Source: an uncultured Dehalococcoidia bacterium
GTDB lineage: Bacteria > Chloroflexota > Dehalococcoidia > Lucifugimonadales > JAAXIE01
Direction of reading: 5' to 3'
NCBI GenBank assembly: GCA_951813255.1
Contig: OX638353.1
Location: forward strand, 1,426,001-1,490,000
Length of the DNA: 64,000 nucleotides
Made by a program: the position numbers and the translations under genes. This document shows, one piece after another, positions 26,041 through 34,163 of this stretch; positions within the stretch are counted from its first letter, which is position 1; each line of letters begins with the position of its first letter. The notes beneath the pieces are model-generated. The model did no database searches, was not told the origin of the DNA, and worked only from the letters and a program-made list of their open reading frames with translations.

Positions 26041-28227
26041 CTAGGAATGTTCGTGGCGTTGTGAGCTGGCTACCAGCAGGTCCCCCCGGTCACCCCACCG
26101 CTTGAAGAAGCGCTTGAAGTTCTTGAAGCTGAGTTCATTCCGTTGCCCCTCATCCAAGGCGGCCCACACCCGGTGCTCGTGCCGGACTATGGGCAGGTCA
26201 TCTACCGCAAATATGCGGTGCCCGAGGTTCTTCATCTGGAAACTGAAGTCGAGGTCCAGGTTCCGGTAAAAGCGGAAGCATTCACGCATCAGCCCCACTT
26301 CGTTGATGAGCGAGCGACGGAAACCCTGGCAATAAGCCTGCATGGCGTCTGCTTCAGCGGAGGTCACCTCGTCATGGAAGTGGTGCATGTCGTCTGTACA
26401 TACGCCCCAAGGCCCTACCATAGAGACCTGCTCGTCATCCAGCCACCTGTCGATGGGCGTCAGGATGTCGCCGGTGACTTCCGTGGAGGGGTCCAGGAAC
26501 ACCACTGTTCGTCCGCGACACTGCATAAGGCCGATATTCTTGGCCGCAGCCTCACCGAGCACGTGGTCGGCGTGAACCACATTGACACGAGAATCGCTGG
26601 CCCGCAATTCCTCCAGCCACTCAGAGGTGCCGTCAGTGGAGCCGTTGTCCACCACGATAAGCTCCGCGTCGTGACCTTCGGACCACTTAAGTGCGCTGAG
26701 GGTGATACGCTGCACGTCCTCCATGTAGCCCGAGACCACCGATACCATGGAGAAATCCATCGTGGGGGGCTCCTCCAAGAAGGATGCTACCTCCTTGGGC
26801 GAGGACACCGTTGCGAACTGGCCTGCCATTCGCTCCAAGGGGGTTTTGGGGCGCACCATTGCACCGACAGCTTGGTCTTCCACCACATAGCCATGGGATG
26901 CGATGTGTTCCCGCAAAGCATCGGCCTCTCCGTAGGAGCCGCTGGTCCGAAGGCCGCTGCGCTGCTCTACATGGGTTCCCACCTGCTCAGGCACTTCGTG
27001 ACTAGCAGGCGCCTTGTTCAAGCCCAACCCGAGGAGCTCGTCGAATTCCGCCAGCAAGCCTGCCTTTGCCGCGTCGGGCAGGGGCGATTGCGCCATGTTC
27101 CACACGGTGGCCAAGGCACTGGGCAGATCGAGGTCGCTCTCAACCTTCTCCCAGAACTTCTCCCGCCACTCCTCAGCTTCGGACGGCATTTCCGCCAGGG
27201 TTGGGGCCTGGCTCCAGACAGCCATGCGGCCCTGCAATCCGGTCAAGGCGCGCTGGGCTGCCCTGAGGGTGGAGAAGGTAAAGTTCATCCGGTTGCGGTA
27301 GCGGACTGTCAGGCAGAGGTAGCGGAAGGCAAGAGGGTCGAATCCACGCTCCACCAAGTCGTCGAGGATAAAGACGTTGCCGGAGGACTTGGCCATCTTT
27401 ACGCCGTCGGCGAGGAGGTGCTGGCCATGGACCCAGTAACGCACGTAGGGCACGCCAAAGGCGGCTTCGCTCTGAGCGATCTCGTCCTCGTGGTGAGGGA
27501 AGATGTTGTCCACACCGCCTGTGTGGATGTCGAGCTGCTGGCCCATGTACTTGGTCGACATGGCGGAGCATTCAATGTGCCAGCCGGGGAAGCCCTCTCC
27601 CCACGGGCTGTCCCACTTCATCTCTCGTCCCGGCTCGGCCAGCTTCCAGAGGGTGAAGTCTCGCGGGTCGCGCTTTAGGGGGTCAGCCTCACTGCGGACA
27701 CCCTCCATCAGCCCTGCCTGCTGGTTGCCAGACAAGGCCCCATAAGCCTCGAACTTGCCGACATCGAAGTAGATGTTTCCACCCACAAGGTAGGCGTAGC
27801 CCTTGTCCATCAACTGCTCGACCAAGGCGACCATTTCCGCTACGTGCTCAGTGGCCCAAGGATACACGTGAGCGGGAAGGATGTTCAGCTTGGCTTCGTC
27901 GTCGTAGAAGGCTTGGGCATAAAACTGGGCGATTTCCTGTGGTGTCTTGCCCTCTTCCAAGGCCGCCAGAATCACGCGATCGCCGCCTTCTTCCAGCATC
28001 TCCTGGCGCATATGGCCCACGTCGGTGATGTTCTTTACGTGCATCACCTCGTAGCCACGGTGCATCAGGGCGCGGCGTATCCAATCGGCCATCAGGTAAC
28101 TACGGAGGTTTCCAATATGGGCGTAGCGGTACACCGTAGGTCCGCAGGTGTACATCCTGGCTACACCCGGGTCCAGGGTCCGCACCTCTTCTGCCCGTCG
28201 CGTCATTGTATTGTGTAAACGAAGCAC
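26041..28227 (-). CDS. cysS: Cysteinyl-tRNA synthetase fused to a family 2 glycosyltransferase (728 aa)
   Basis: Numbering is from GTG 28227. Residues 1 to about 465 are a complete CysRS: zinc Cys28 in YTCGPTVYRYAHIGN with the HIGN box at 37-40, further zinc ligands in WHIECSAM (Cys220) and FPHHEDE, the KMAKSSGN loop at about 277-284, and the anticodon-side YGEADALREHI segment. From about 491 a GT-A family 2 domain follows: SMVSVVSGY, LIVVDNGSTDGT, GEAAAKNIG and FLDPSTE (DXD position). Normal CysRS is about 460-500 aa, so the second domain is an addition of about 240 residues. The frame opens at 28326, but the conserved N-terminus begins at GTG 28227. It heads the 2-oxoacid dehydrogenase/lipB/selenoprotein run. 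Confidence 0.88.
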   Translation of the reverse strand: MLRLHNTMTRRAEEVRTLDPGVARMYTCGPTVYRYAHIGNLRSYLMADWIRRALMHRGYEVMHVKNITDVGHMRQEMLEEGGDRVILAALEEGKTPQEIAQFYAQAFYDDEAKLNILPAHVYPWATEHVAEMVALVEQLMDKGYAYLVGGNIYFDVGKFEAYGALSGNQQAGLMEGVRSEADPLKRDPRDFTLWKLAEPGREMKWDSPWGEGFPGWHIECSAMSTKYMGQQLDIHTGGVDNIFPHHEDEIAQSEAAFGVPYVRYWVHGQHLLADGVKMAKSSGNVFILDDLVERGFDPLAFRYLCLTVRYRNRMNFTFSTLRAAQRALTGLQGRMAVWSQAPTLAEMPSEAEEWREKFWEKVESDLDLPSALATVWNMAQSPLPDAAKAGLLAEFDELLGLGLNKAPASHEVPEQVGTHVEQRSGLRTSGSYGEADALREHIASHGYVVEDQAVGAMVRPKTPLERMAGQFATVSSPKEVASFLEEPPTMDFSMVSVVSGYMEDVQRITLSALKWSEGHDAELIVVDNGSTDGTSEWLEELRASDSRVNVVHADHVLGEAAAKNIGLMQCRGRTVVFLDPSTEVTGDILTPIDRWLDDEQVSMVGPWGVCTDDMHHFHDEVTSAEADAMQAYCQGFRRSLINEVGLMRECFRFYRNLDLDFSFQMKNLGHRIFAVDDLPIVRHEHRVWAALDEGQRNELSFKNFKRFFKRWGDRGDLLVASSQRHEHS

Positions 28228-28345
28228 ACCGTCACCCCCAGGAGGCGGATTCCACACCAACCGCCCACCATCGCTAGGGGCGATTCTACCACAAATCTCT
28301 ATTAGAACCGTAGTGCGGCGGGCCACACCCTGAACAGGGGCCGCG

Positions 28346-28375
28346 TTGACAATGCGCTGAGGCCATTCCTACAAT
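28346..28375 (+). promoter_or_regulatory. Sigma-70-type promoter for the zinc-ribbon protein gene
   Basis: TTGACA at 28346-28351 and TACAAT at 28370-28375, separated by 18 bp. This places the start of transcription about 35 bp before the ATG at 28417. Confidence 0.65.
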
Positions 28376-28416
28376 CTTTCTAACTGAGAACTCTCACTCC
28401 CCCGGAGGCCCAGAGC

Positions 28417-29118
28417 ATGACCACGGCGCGGCAACTATTCCACCTGCAGGAGTTAGACTCCGAAATCGCACGCGTGGGGAGCGAGGTTTCGTCTGTTGAA
28501 AGCCTCATAGGAGACCGAACCCCCTTGGCGGAGCCCGAGTCTGCCCTCAAGTCTGCCCAAGAGCGCTACCACAAGCTTCACGCTGACCACGCTGAAAAAG
28601 AACTGCAGGCTGGCACCATACGCACCAAGCTGGAGGAGGAACGGGGCAAGCTCTATGGCGGCACCGTGACCAACGTACGGGAGCTGGAGGCGTTGGAGCA
28701 GGAATCGACTCTACTCGCAGCCGATCTCCAACGGCGCGAAGAGGCCTTGCTCCAAATGATGGAGGAGTTGGAAGAAAGCACTTCGGCATTAGCCGAGGCC
28801 GAACGGCGACACTCCATAGAGGCGGCCCAGTGGAAATCCGACCAAGAAGAGCTCACCAACCGATGGCAGAAGTTGGGGGAGGGCTTGGAAGAGTTGGGAA
28901 CCAAGCGCAAGGAAACGGCCCAAGCCCTGCCCGCTGGCGAGCTCAAACGGTACGAGGCTCTGCGCACTTCCAAGGGCGGCGTAGCCGTCGCCCGAGTAGA
29001 GCGAGGCCTTTGCCGCGGCTGCCTAATGACCCTCCCCACCCATCAGATGCAGAAGGCCCGAATGGCGCGCGAACTTGTCACCTGCAACAGCTGTGGGCGC
29101 CTGCTGTTCGTGAGCTAG
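28417..29118 (+). CDS. Coiled-coil C4-type zinc-ribbon protein (CT398-like, 233 aa)
   Basis: A long alpha-helical coiled coil (about residues 5-180, with the conserved LYGGTVTNVRELEALEQE motif near 80-97) precedes a C-terminal zinc ribbon with Cys pairs GLCRGCLM and TCNSCGR. This is the zf-RING_7/CT398 family, whose members are proposed nucleic-acid or protein-binding scaffolds; the precise role is unknown. Cytoplasmic, usual length. It has its own promoter and lies divergent from the cysS fusion gene. The RNase P RNA gene lies downstream. Confidence 0.87.
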   Translation: MTTARQLFHLQELDSEIARVGSEVSSVESLIGDRTPLAEPESALKSAQERYHKLHADHAEKELQAGTIRTKLEEERGKLYGGTVTNVRELEALEQESTLLAADLQRREEALLQMMEELEESTSALAEAERRHSIEAAQWKSDQEELTNRWQKLGEGLEELGTKRKETAQALPAGELKRYEALRTSKGGVAVARVERGLCRGCLMTLPTHQMQKARMARELVTCNSCGRLLFVS

Positions 29119-29178
29119 AAGGACTTACGGCCACTGAATTCCTGCTTTTCCTCTCTATCAGTATTGCCTAAGGCGACA

Positions 29179-30351
29179 GTGCCTAAGGGGCGAATTGCCC
29201 TTCTGTTGTTGGCATTTGTATTGTCCCTATGGGCTCCGGGTTGCGGCGGTGATGACAGCGGTGACGCCTCCTCCTTCCGCATAGGGGTCATGGAGTCCCT
29301 CACAGGTACTGGCGAGACCTACGGCACTGTAGCCAATCAGGCCAAGCAGCTTGCTGCGGATGAAATTAACGCGGCTGGAGGCATCAACGGGCGCAGGCTG
29401 GAACTCGTTGTAGAGGACTCGAAGTGCAATGCGGCAGATGCGGTGGTCGCGTACAACAAGCTGACCGATGTGGATGGTTTGAAGATCATCCTGGGCACTT
29501 CCTGCAGCAGCGCCATGCTGGGAGCAGCCCCACTGGCGGAGGCCGACGGCACTATCCTATTCTCCGGCCTCGCCAGCAACCCGGATATCGCCGAGGCTGG
29601 CGACTACATCTTCCGCACCCAGATCAGTGACATAGAAGTGGGCATCGCCACCGGCAACATGTTGTGGTCCGATGGAGTGCGCACTCTCGCCACCATCACT
29701 GAGGCCACCGACTACGCCGAGGGAGTGAGGCGCACCACCGCCTCCCAATTCGAGAAGCTCGGAGGGTCCATAGTGGCCGCGGAACAGTACGGCTCGGACA
29801 ACACCGACTTCCGGTCCCAATTGTCGAAGCTACTGGCCACAAACCCGGATGCCCTCCACCTCGCGCCCCAGTCTGAAGCGTCTGCCGGCGCCATCATCAA
29901 GCAGGCGCGAGAGGTGGGCTATGAAGGCCCCATTTACGCCGAGACCATCTCGATAGGGACTTCTGCCTTGGAAATCGCGGGCGACGCCGCCACTGGCATG
30001 AAGGCTGTCGCTGCCGACCTCGACCCAAACAACGAGAAGGGCCAGGAAGTGCTGTCCAAGTTCAGGGAACGCTACGACTACATCACGCTGCCATGGCACT
30101 TGGGGTCAGCCTACGACGACGTCTACATCACTGCCGAATGCCTGCGACAGACCAACGACGATCAGGATGCCGACGGGTTCCGGGACTGCCTGTACGCCAT
30201 TACCTGGAGCGGTGCCATCGGCGACAACTACAGCTTTGACGCCGACGGGGAGGTGGTTGGGCTCTCCCGTGTAGTGGTGGAAGTCCTGCCGACAGAACAG
30301 CGGACCAGCGAAAGAAAATACAGGGTGTTGGGGCCCGCGCCCGACCTCTAG
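29179..30351 (+). CDS. Branched-chain amino acid-type ABC substrate-binding lipoprotein (390 aa)
   Basis: Extracytoplasmic type I periplasmic-binding protein of the LivJ class. The signal peptide ALLLLAFVLSLWAPGC ends in a lipobox-like APGC, followed by Gly/Asp/Ser-rich tether residues. The mature protein shows RIGVMESLTGTGETYG and DEINAAGGINGRRLELVVED, the hallmark LivJ openings. No permease or ATPase gene is next to it, so this is an orphan receptor. The frame is also open from TTG 29164, but GTG 29179 has AAGG at a good distance, so I favour it. Confidence 0.84.
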   Translation: MPKGRIALLLLAFVLSLWAPGCGGDDSGDASSFRIGVMESLTGTGETYGTVANQAKQLAADEINAAGGINGRRLELVVEDSKCNAADAVVAYNKLTDVDGLKIILGTSCSSAMLGAAPLAEADGTILFSGLASNPDIAEAGDYIFRTQISDIEVGIATGNMLWSDGVRTLATITEATDYAEGVRRTTASQFEKLGGSIVAAEQYGSDNTDFRSQLSKLLATNPDALHLAPQSEASAGAIIKQAREVGYEGPIYAETISIGTSALEIAGDAATGMKAVAADLDPNNEKGQEVLSKFRERYDYITLPWHLGSAYDDVYITAECLRQTNDDQDADGFRDCLYAITWSGAIGDNYSFDADGEVVGLSRVVVEVLPTEQRTSERKYRVLGPAPDL

Positions 30352-30387
30352 ACGCTCGCTATGGACTTGCCAGGGTACGCGGTTACC

Positions 30388-30416
30388 TTGACCCTCTTCT
30401 GACTGCATGCTAGATT
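30388..30416 (+). promoter_or_regulatory. Promoter of the RNase P RNA gene
   Basis: TTGACC (30388-30393), exactly 17 bp spacer, TAGATT (30411-30416). The predicted start, 7-8 bp downstream, coincides with the first base of the RNase P P1 stem. Confidence 0.72.
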
Positions 30417-30423
30417 CGGCTTG

Positions 30424-30889
30424 TAGGAGCCGGTCAGGCTGGGTGGTCGCCGCCCTCGCGAGCGAGGGGGGAGGAAAGTCCGGGCTCCATCGGGCAGGGT
30501 GCTGGGTAACGCCCAGGCTCCTCTTTCAACGGGGGAGACGGAAAGTGCCACAGAAACATACCGCCGACGGGCCTTCGCAGGCTTACCTGAGGGGGACTGG
30601 GTAAGGTTGAAAGGGTGAGGTAAGAGCTCACCGCGTCCTCAGTGATGGGGATGGCAGGCAAACCCCACCCGGAGCAAGGCCGAATAGAGGGACTATGGGC
30701 GCCCGGCCCGTCCCCGGGTTGGCTGCTTGAGTCTAGCGGCAACGCTGTCCCACGAGGACGCCACCCTTCTTGGGCTGGTAGACCTAGATAGATGACCACC
30801 GCCCTCGGTGTTCCAGGAGGAAGTCTCCGCGACGTAAACTGGCAACCCCGAGAGGAACAGAACCCGGCTTACAGGCCTGCCCGGCTCCT
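30424..30889 (+). ncRNA. rnpB: RNase P RNA, bacterial type A, with an enlarged P19-region hairpin
   Basis: Catalytic RNA of ribonuclease P, which trims the 5' ends of pre-tRNAs. Conserved core blocks are in order: GAGGAAAGTCCGGGCTCC (30471-30488), the ACAGAAACATACCGCC block (30550-30565), the GGTAAGAGCTCACCG block (about 30619), ACCCGGAGCAAGGCC, GGCTGCTTGAG, TAGATAGATGACCACCG and CAGAACCCGGCTTAC near the 3' end. The ends pair over about 15 bp (AGGAGCCGG with CCGGCTCCT), which fixes the boundaries to within a few bases. At about 466 nt it is longer than the usual 350-400; most of the excess is a hairpin at 30803-30855 in the P19 position. Confidence 0.93.
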
Positions 30890-30963
30890 CACGACGACTT
30901 GCGGCGGCTACAGACCACAGACTGACAGACCGATACAGCTCACAGGCTGGGAAGGGCATTGTG

Positions 30964-31932
30964 ATGAAAGCGGCCAGACTGATCGGGCCGAAGCAATTCG
31001 AGCTTTTCGAGGCCGATACGCCCACGGCGGGCGACGGCCAGTGCCTGATCAAGCTGGAAAAGGTATCCGTCTGCGGCAGCGACATACGCTCTGAGTATGA
31101 TCGTCTCTTCCCTGAAGAGCACTATCCCGCCCGACTGGGCGCCCCATGTCATGAGTGCGCCGGAACAGTGGTTGAAAGCCGTTGCGACGAGTTCCACGAG
31201 GGCCAGCGAGTCATTGTGATCCCTGGCGCCGACACCAGCCACGGGCTGGTGGAGTACATCGCCTCCCGGCCCAGCCGGATGATTGCGCTGCCCGATGAGG
31301 GCGACCTCAGCGACTGGGTCATGTGCCAGCCCTCCGGGACAGTGCTCTACTCCTGCCAGCGTATGGGCAACGTTTTGGGACAGGACGTAGCCATAGTGGG
31401 CCAGGGAGGCATAGGACTCTCCTTCACCATGCTGGCGGCCATGATGGGCGCACGCCGGGTGATCGGCATAGACCTGCTGGACTACCGCTTGGAGTGGGCC
31501 AAGAGCTTCGGTGCGACGCACACCATAAACCCGGGTAAGCAGGAGGTTGTGCAGGCTATTCAGGACATCGTCGGCGGCGAGGGAGCAGACGCGGTGGTCG
31601 AGGCCGCAGGCTTCCCGGATGCTTTCAACATGTGTTTCCGGTTGATCAAGCAGTTGGGCACAGTGGTCCTGTTCGGCATCCAGGCCTCGGACACCATACC
31701 CTTAGAACACAACCAGATGATGGACAAGCAGCCTATCATCGTCCCCACGGTGGCCGCCCGAACTCCCAACGTCACGGCCCACATCGAACGGATGGTGGAA
31801 CTCAAGACACGTGGCCTTGTTGACCCCGGCCGCATGGTCACCCACCGCATCGGATTCGATGACCTGCAGCAAGCCTACGACATGTACACCGATCAGGAGG
31901 ACGAGGTCATCAAGGTGGTGATGTCTCTCTAG
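30964..31932 (+). CDS. Zinc-dependent MDR alcohol/sorbitol dehydrogenase-like protein (322 aa)
   Basis: Medium-chain dehydrogenase. Catalytic-zinc region is SVCGSDIRSEY (Cys about 37) and APCHECAGTV, where the usual GHE is CHE. The Rossmann motif is VGQGGIGLS (about 142-150) with the acidic residue in IGIDLLDYR indicating NAD preference. The four-cysteine structural zinc loop of classical ADHs is absent. The family oxidises alcohols or polyols; substrate unknown. GTG 30961 directly precedes ATG 30964; GGAAGG at about 30950 serves both. It stands alone after rnpB. Confidence 0.82.
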   Translation: MKAARLIGPKQFELFEADTPTAGDGQCLIKLEKVSVCGSDIRSEYDRLFPEEHYPARLGAPCHECAGTVVESRCDEFHEGQRVIVIPGADTSHGLVEYIASRPSRMIALPDEGDLSDWVMCQPSGTVLYSCQRMGNVLGQDVAIVGQGGIGLSFTMLAAMMGARRVIGIDLLDYRLEWAKSFGATHTINPGKQEVVQAIQDIVGGEGADAVVEAAGFPDAFNMCFRLIKQLGTVVLFGIQASDTIPLEHNQMMDKQPIIVPTVAARTPNVTAHIERMVELKTRGLVDPGRMVTHRIGFDDLQQAYDMYTDQEDEVIKVVMSL

Positions 31933-31947
31933 GCCCGAGGGTAGCGC

Positions 31948-32406
31948 TTACCCCTCAGCCTGGATTCGGCTCACCGAGGGCACCGGATCTGGGTCCCCTT
32001 CCAGCGTCCACTCATCCTCGACCGTCTGAAGCTCCAGTTGGAGACGGATGCCGTTGGGGTCCTTGAAGTAGAAAGTCTTGCCGTAGGACCGCTCGATGAT
32101 ATCCGTGCACTCTCCGCCATTGGCCTTGATCTTACGGTATGCCTCGTCGAACTCACCAACGGTGTCCACGTTCACCGACAGGTGATTGAGTAGCTGGGGC
32201 GGGGAAGCAGGCAGCGTGGCGCCGTCGAAGAACGCAAAGTAGTTGCCGTGCCCGGCGTCGAAGAAGTAGTGGCGCCGGTCATTGGACCCGCCCGTCCGCA
32301 GGGTGCGAACCAGCTTCATCCCCAGCACGTCGTGGTAAAACCTGACCGTGGCCTCCATATCGTTGGTTTCCAAGGCAACGTGGTCAACCCCCAAGTATGT
32401 AGCCAT
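31948..32406 (-). CDS. VOC family protein, glyoxalase I-like (152 aa)
   Basis: Single polypeptide with two VOC half-modules: GVDHVALETNDMEATVRFYHDVLG at the N-terminus (metal His in VDHVAL) and KTFYFKDPNGIRLQLEL at the C-terminus (metal Glu). It resembles glyoxalase I, fosfomycin-resistance or ring-cleavage dioxygenase relatives; no specific reaction is supportable. The ATG at 32406 has GGAGGT upstream. It is convergent with the MDR gene, the two stops being 16 bp apart. Confidence 0.78.
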   Translation of the reverse strand: MATYLGVDHVALETNDMEATVRFYHDVLGMKLVRTLRTGGSNDRRHYFFDAGHGNYFAFFDGATLPASPPQLLNHLSVNVDTVGEFDEAYRKIKANGGECTDIIERSYGKTFYFKDPNGIRLQLELQTVEDEWTLEGDPDPVPSVSRIQAEG

Positions 32407-32527
32407 GTCTACCTCCTTGCGAATTGGAGTCTAGGGTATTGCGATCCGAGGTATGTTCAGGGTAAACAGTTATGTATTATGTTGCCGCGACATCCATGTA
32501 TTCGCAACCAGTGCGCGGGACTAGGTT

Positions 32528-32556
32528 TTGAACACCCTACTCAAAAGGGTTATAAT
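32528..32556 (+). promoter_or_regulatory. Strong promoter with a dyad in its spacer, upstream of the Thr-Pro stalk protein gene
   Basis: TTGAAC (32528-32533), 17-bp spacer, perfect TATAAT (32551-32556). The spacer itself carries an inverted repeat, ACCCT (32534-32538) and AGGGT (32546-32550), flanking the -10, which could be an operator. Confidence 0.68.
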
Positions 32557-32645
32557 CCCGGCGCATCGGTTAGCCGGGCATGGCCCCTCCCTTCAGTCCT
32601 TAGTGCCGACCATCCCGTCACCTCTTCTCTCTTTCCCCTAGGTGA

Positions 32646-34088
32646 ATGCCGACCAAGTCGCCTTTTCAGGAAGAGGCCCACAGGTTGGCAGCCCCAATGC
32701 TGAGTATCCCCTCGGGATTCGTTTGGCGTCTCATCCTCGTCCTATCTGTAACCTTCATTGCGCTCATCTTCCAGTGCGGCCAGAGGGCGGCAGGGCAAGA
32801 AGACTCCCCACCTACGGTAAGCTTCGTCAGCCTCGAAGTCCGCGGAACGGCGTTGGTCGCCACCCTGCGCATCAATCCTCCACTAACATCCGACCCAGCA
32901 GGGCCCAGTGGAGGCTGGGGAGGGGTCATTGTATTCGACTCGGAAGAAGAGGATAACGTGTGGGTCGCCTTCATTTTTCGCGCGGGCGACAAGACCCGCG
33001 AAATAACAATCCACAGCGACGTATGCACGAAGAATCGCGAGGTCCGAGTCGAGATCAATCCTGTCTTCGACAATTACCGCGTAGGCCACCCTTCAGAGAT
33101 GACGGTTCGCGTGGTGGACGGCGACTGTTCATCCCCACCTCCACCACCTCCCACGCCCGAACCTACACCGAGGCCTACTCCCGGGCCTACCCCAACGCCA
33201 ACGCCGACTCCCACGCCAACACCCTCTCCAACCACAACAGCTACTCCAACACCTTCTCCAACCGCAACGGCTAGTCCAACACCCTCTCCAACCGCAACAG
33301 CTACTCCAACACCCTCTCCTAGGCCCACGCCGAGACCTAGGCCGAGTCGCAGGCCCCGTCCGACGCCAACTGCCACTCCAACGCCTACAGCTACAGCGAC
33401 GCCCACACCTGCTCCAACTTCCACACCGACACCCACACCTGCTCCAACTTCCACACCGACACCAACGCCAAGCCCCACATCGACGGCCACTCCGCGTCCC
33501 ACACCCAGACCTATCCCTAGGCCGACACCAAGACCCACGCCCACACCTACTCCCACACCTACTCAGACTCCCAGCCCAACACGAACACCCACACCTGCTC
33601 CGATTCCCACGCCACCGCCAACACCCATCCCCACTCCACCACCCACTCCGACGCCGACGCCTACCCCTACGCCGCCACCGACACCTCACCCAATTCCGAC
33701 GCCGACGCCTACACCACCTACCCCCACGCCCACACCAACCCCGACACCCACACCCGTGCCTCCACCCACTGCCACACCAACGGCAACAGCGACACCTGCA
33801 CCGGGGCAAGGAAAGGGAGTGGAATCAGGGCAAGCAGCCGAACCGACACCCGCGCCTGCGGTGGAGCTTGTGGCCCTGCCTACCGTTGAGCCAGTGGCAA
33901 GGCCTAGTCAGCGGGAGTTGGAGGCGCCTGCCGTGCCCGTCGTAGGCGAGGCGATACCCCGCATACGGGACACGCTGAGTGGCATCGCCTCCACGCCTAG
34001 GCGTCGGACCACCCTTCTCATCATTCAGGGCGTGACGATACTCTTCGCCATTCTGGTATTCGGATACTTGGTGTTCCGCCGGCGCTAG
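32646..34088 (+). CDS. Thr-Pro-rich stalk surface protein with C-terminal membrane anchor (480 aa)
   Basis: Probable cell-surface protein. An N-terminal hydrophobic segment (about residues 24-46) acts as signal peptide or anchor. It is followed by a beta-rich globular domain of about 110 residues ([17 protein letters not shown] to VRVVDGDCS), then about 220 residues of almost pure Thr-Pro repeats with scattered Ala, Ser and Arg. A less repetitive Pro/Glu-rich part (about 395-445) and a final helix [15 protein letters not shown] ending in RRR complete it. No LPXTG sorting signal is seen. The Pro-rich stretch should form an extended, possibly O-glycosylated stalk. ATG near 32697 is an alternative start that would shorten the N-terminus before the hydrophobic segment. 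Confidence 0.78.
   Translation: MPTKSPFQEEAHRLAAPMLSIPSGFVWRLILVLSVTFIALIFQCGQRAAGQEDSPPTVSFVSLEVRGTALVATLRINPPLTSDPAGPSGGWGGVIVFDSEEEDNVWVAFIFRAGDKTREITIHSDVCTKNREVRVEINPVFDNYRVGHPSEMTVRVVDGDCSSPPPPPPTPEPTPRPTPGPTPTPTPTPTPTPSPTTTATPTPSPTATASPTPSPTATATPTPSPRPTPRPRPSRRPRPTPTATPTPTATATPTPAPTSTPTPTPAPTSTPTPTPSPTSTATPRPTPRPIPRPTPRPTPTPTPTPTQTPSPTRTPTPAPIPTPPPTPIPTPPPTPTPTPTPTPPPTPHPIPTPTPTPPTPTPTPTPTPTPVPPPTATPTATATPAPGQGKGVESGQAAEPTPAPAVELVALPTVEPVARPSQRELEAPAVPVVGEAIPRIRDTLSGIASTPRRRTTLLIIQGVTILFAILVFGYLVFRRR
33135..33805 (+). repeat. Low-complexity region encoding Thr-Pro repeats
   Basis: About 670 bp of degenerate six-base units (ACNCCN pattern) with local longer tandem copies, for example two nearly identical 24-30 bp units around 33405-33470. 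It is strongly C-rich on the plus strand. It lies wholly inside the stalk-protein gene and is prone to slippage, so repeat number may vary or be misassembled. Confidence 0.85.
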
Positions 34089-34163
34089 GCAGGACAGAGG
34101 GCGTGGGGCCTGGCCGACCCCAGCCGGATGTTCTGCGGTGATGGGCTCGTTTACCAATGACGG

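Noticed and set aside
26143-27678. 511-aa plus-strand open frame
   Set aside because: Lies antisense to the strongly conserved CysRS-GT2 gene; no family features.
31937-31956. Bidirectional terminator between the MDR and VOC genes
   Set aside because: The stem GAGGGTA/TACCCCTC has a bulge and there is no T-run on either side; too weak to list.
33074-33556. Minus-strand ORF of alternating Gly-Val residues
   Set aside because: It is the complement of the Thr-Pro repeat region of the stalk-protein gene; composition artefact.
33135-33805. CRISPR-like or minisatellite array
   Set aside because: Units are degenerate six-base codon pairs without unique spacers, in frame with the protein.
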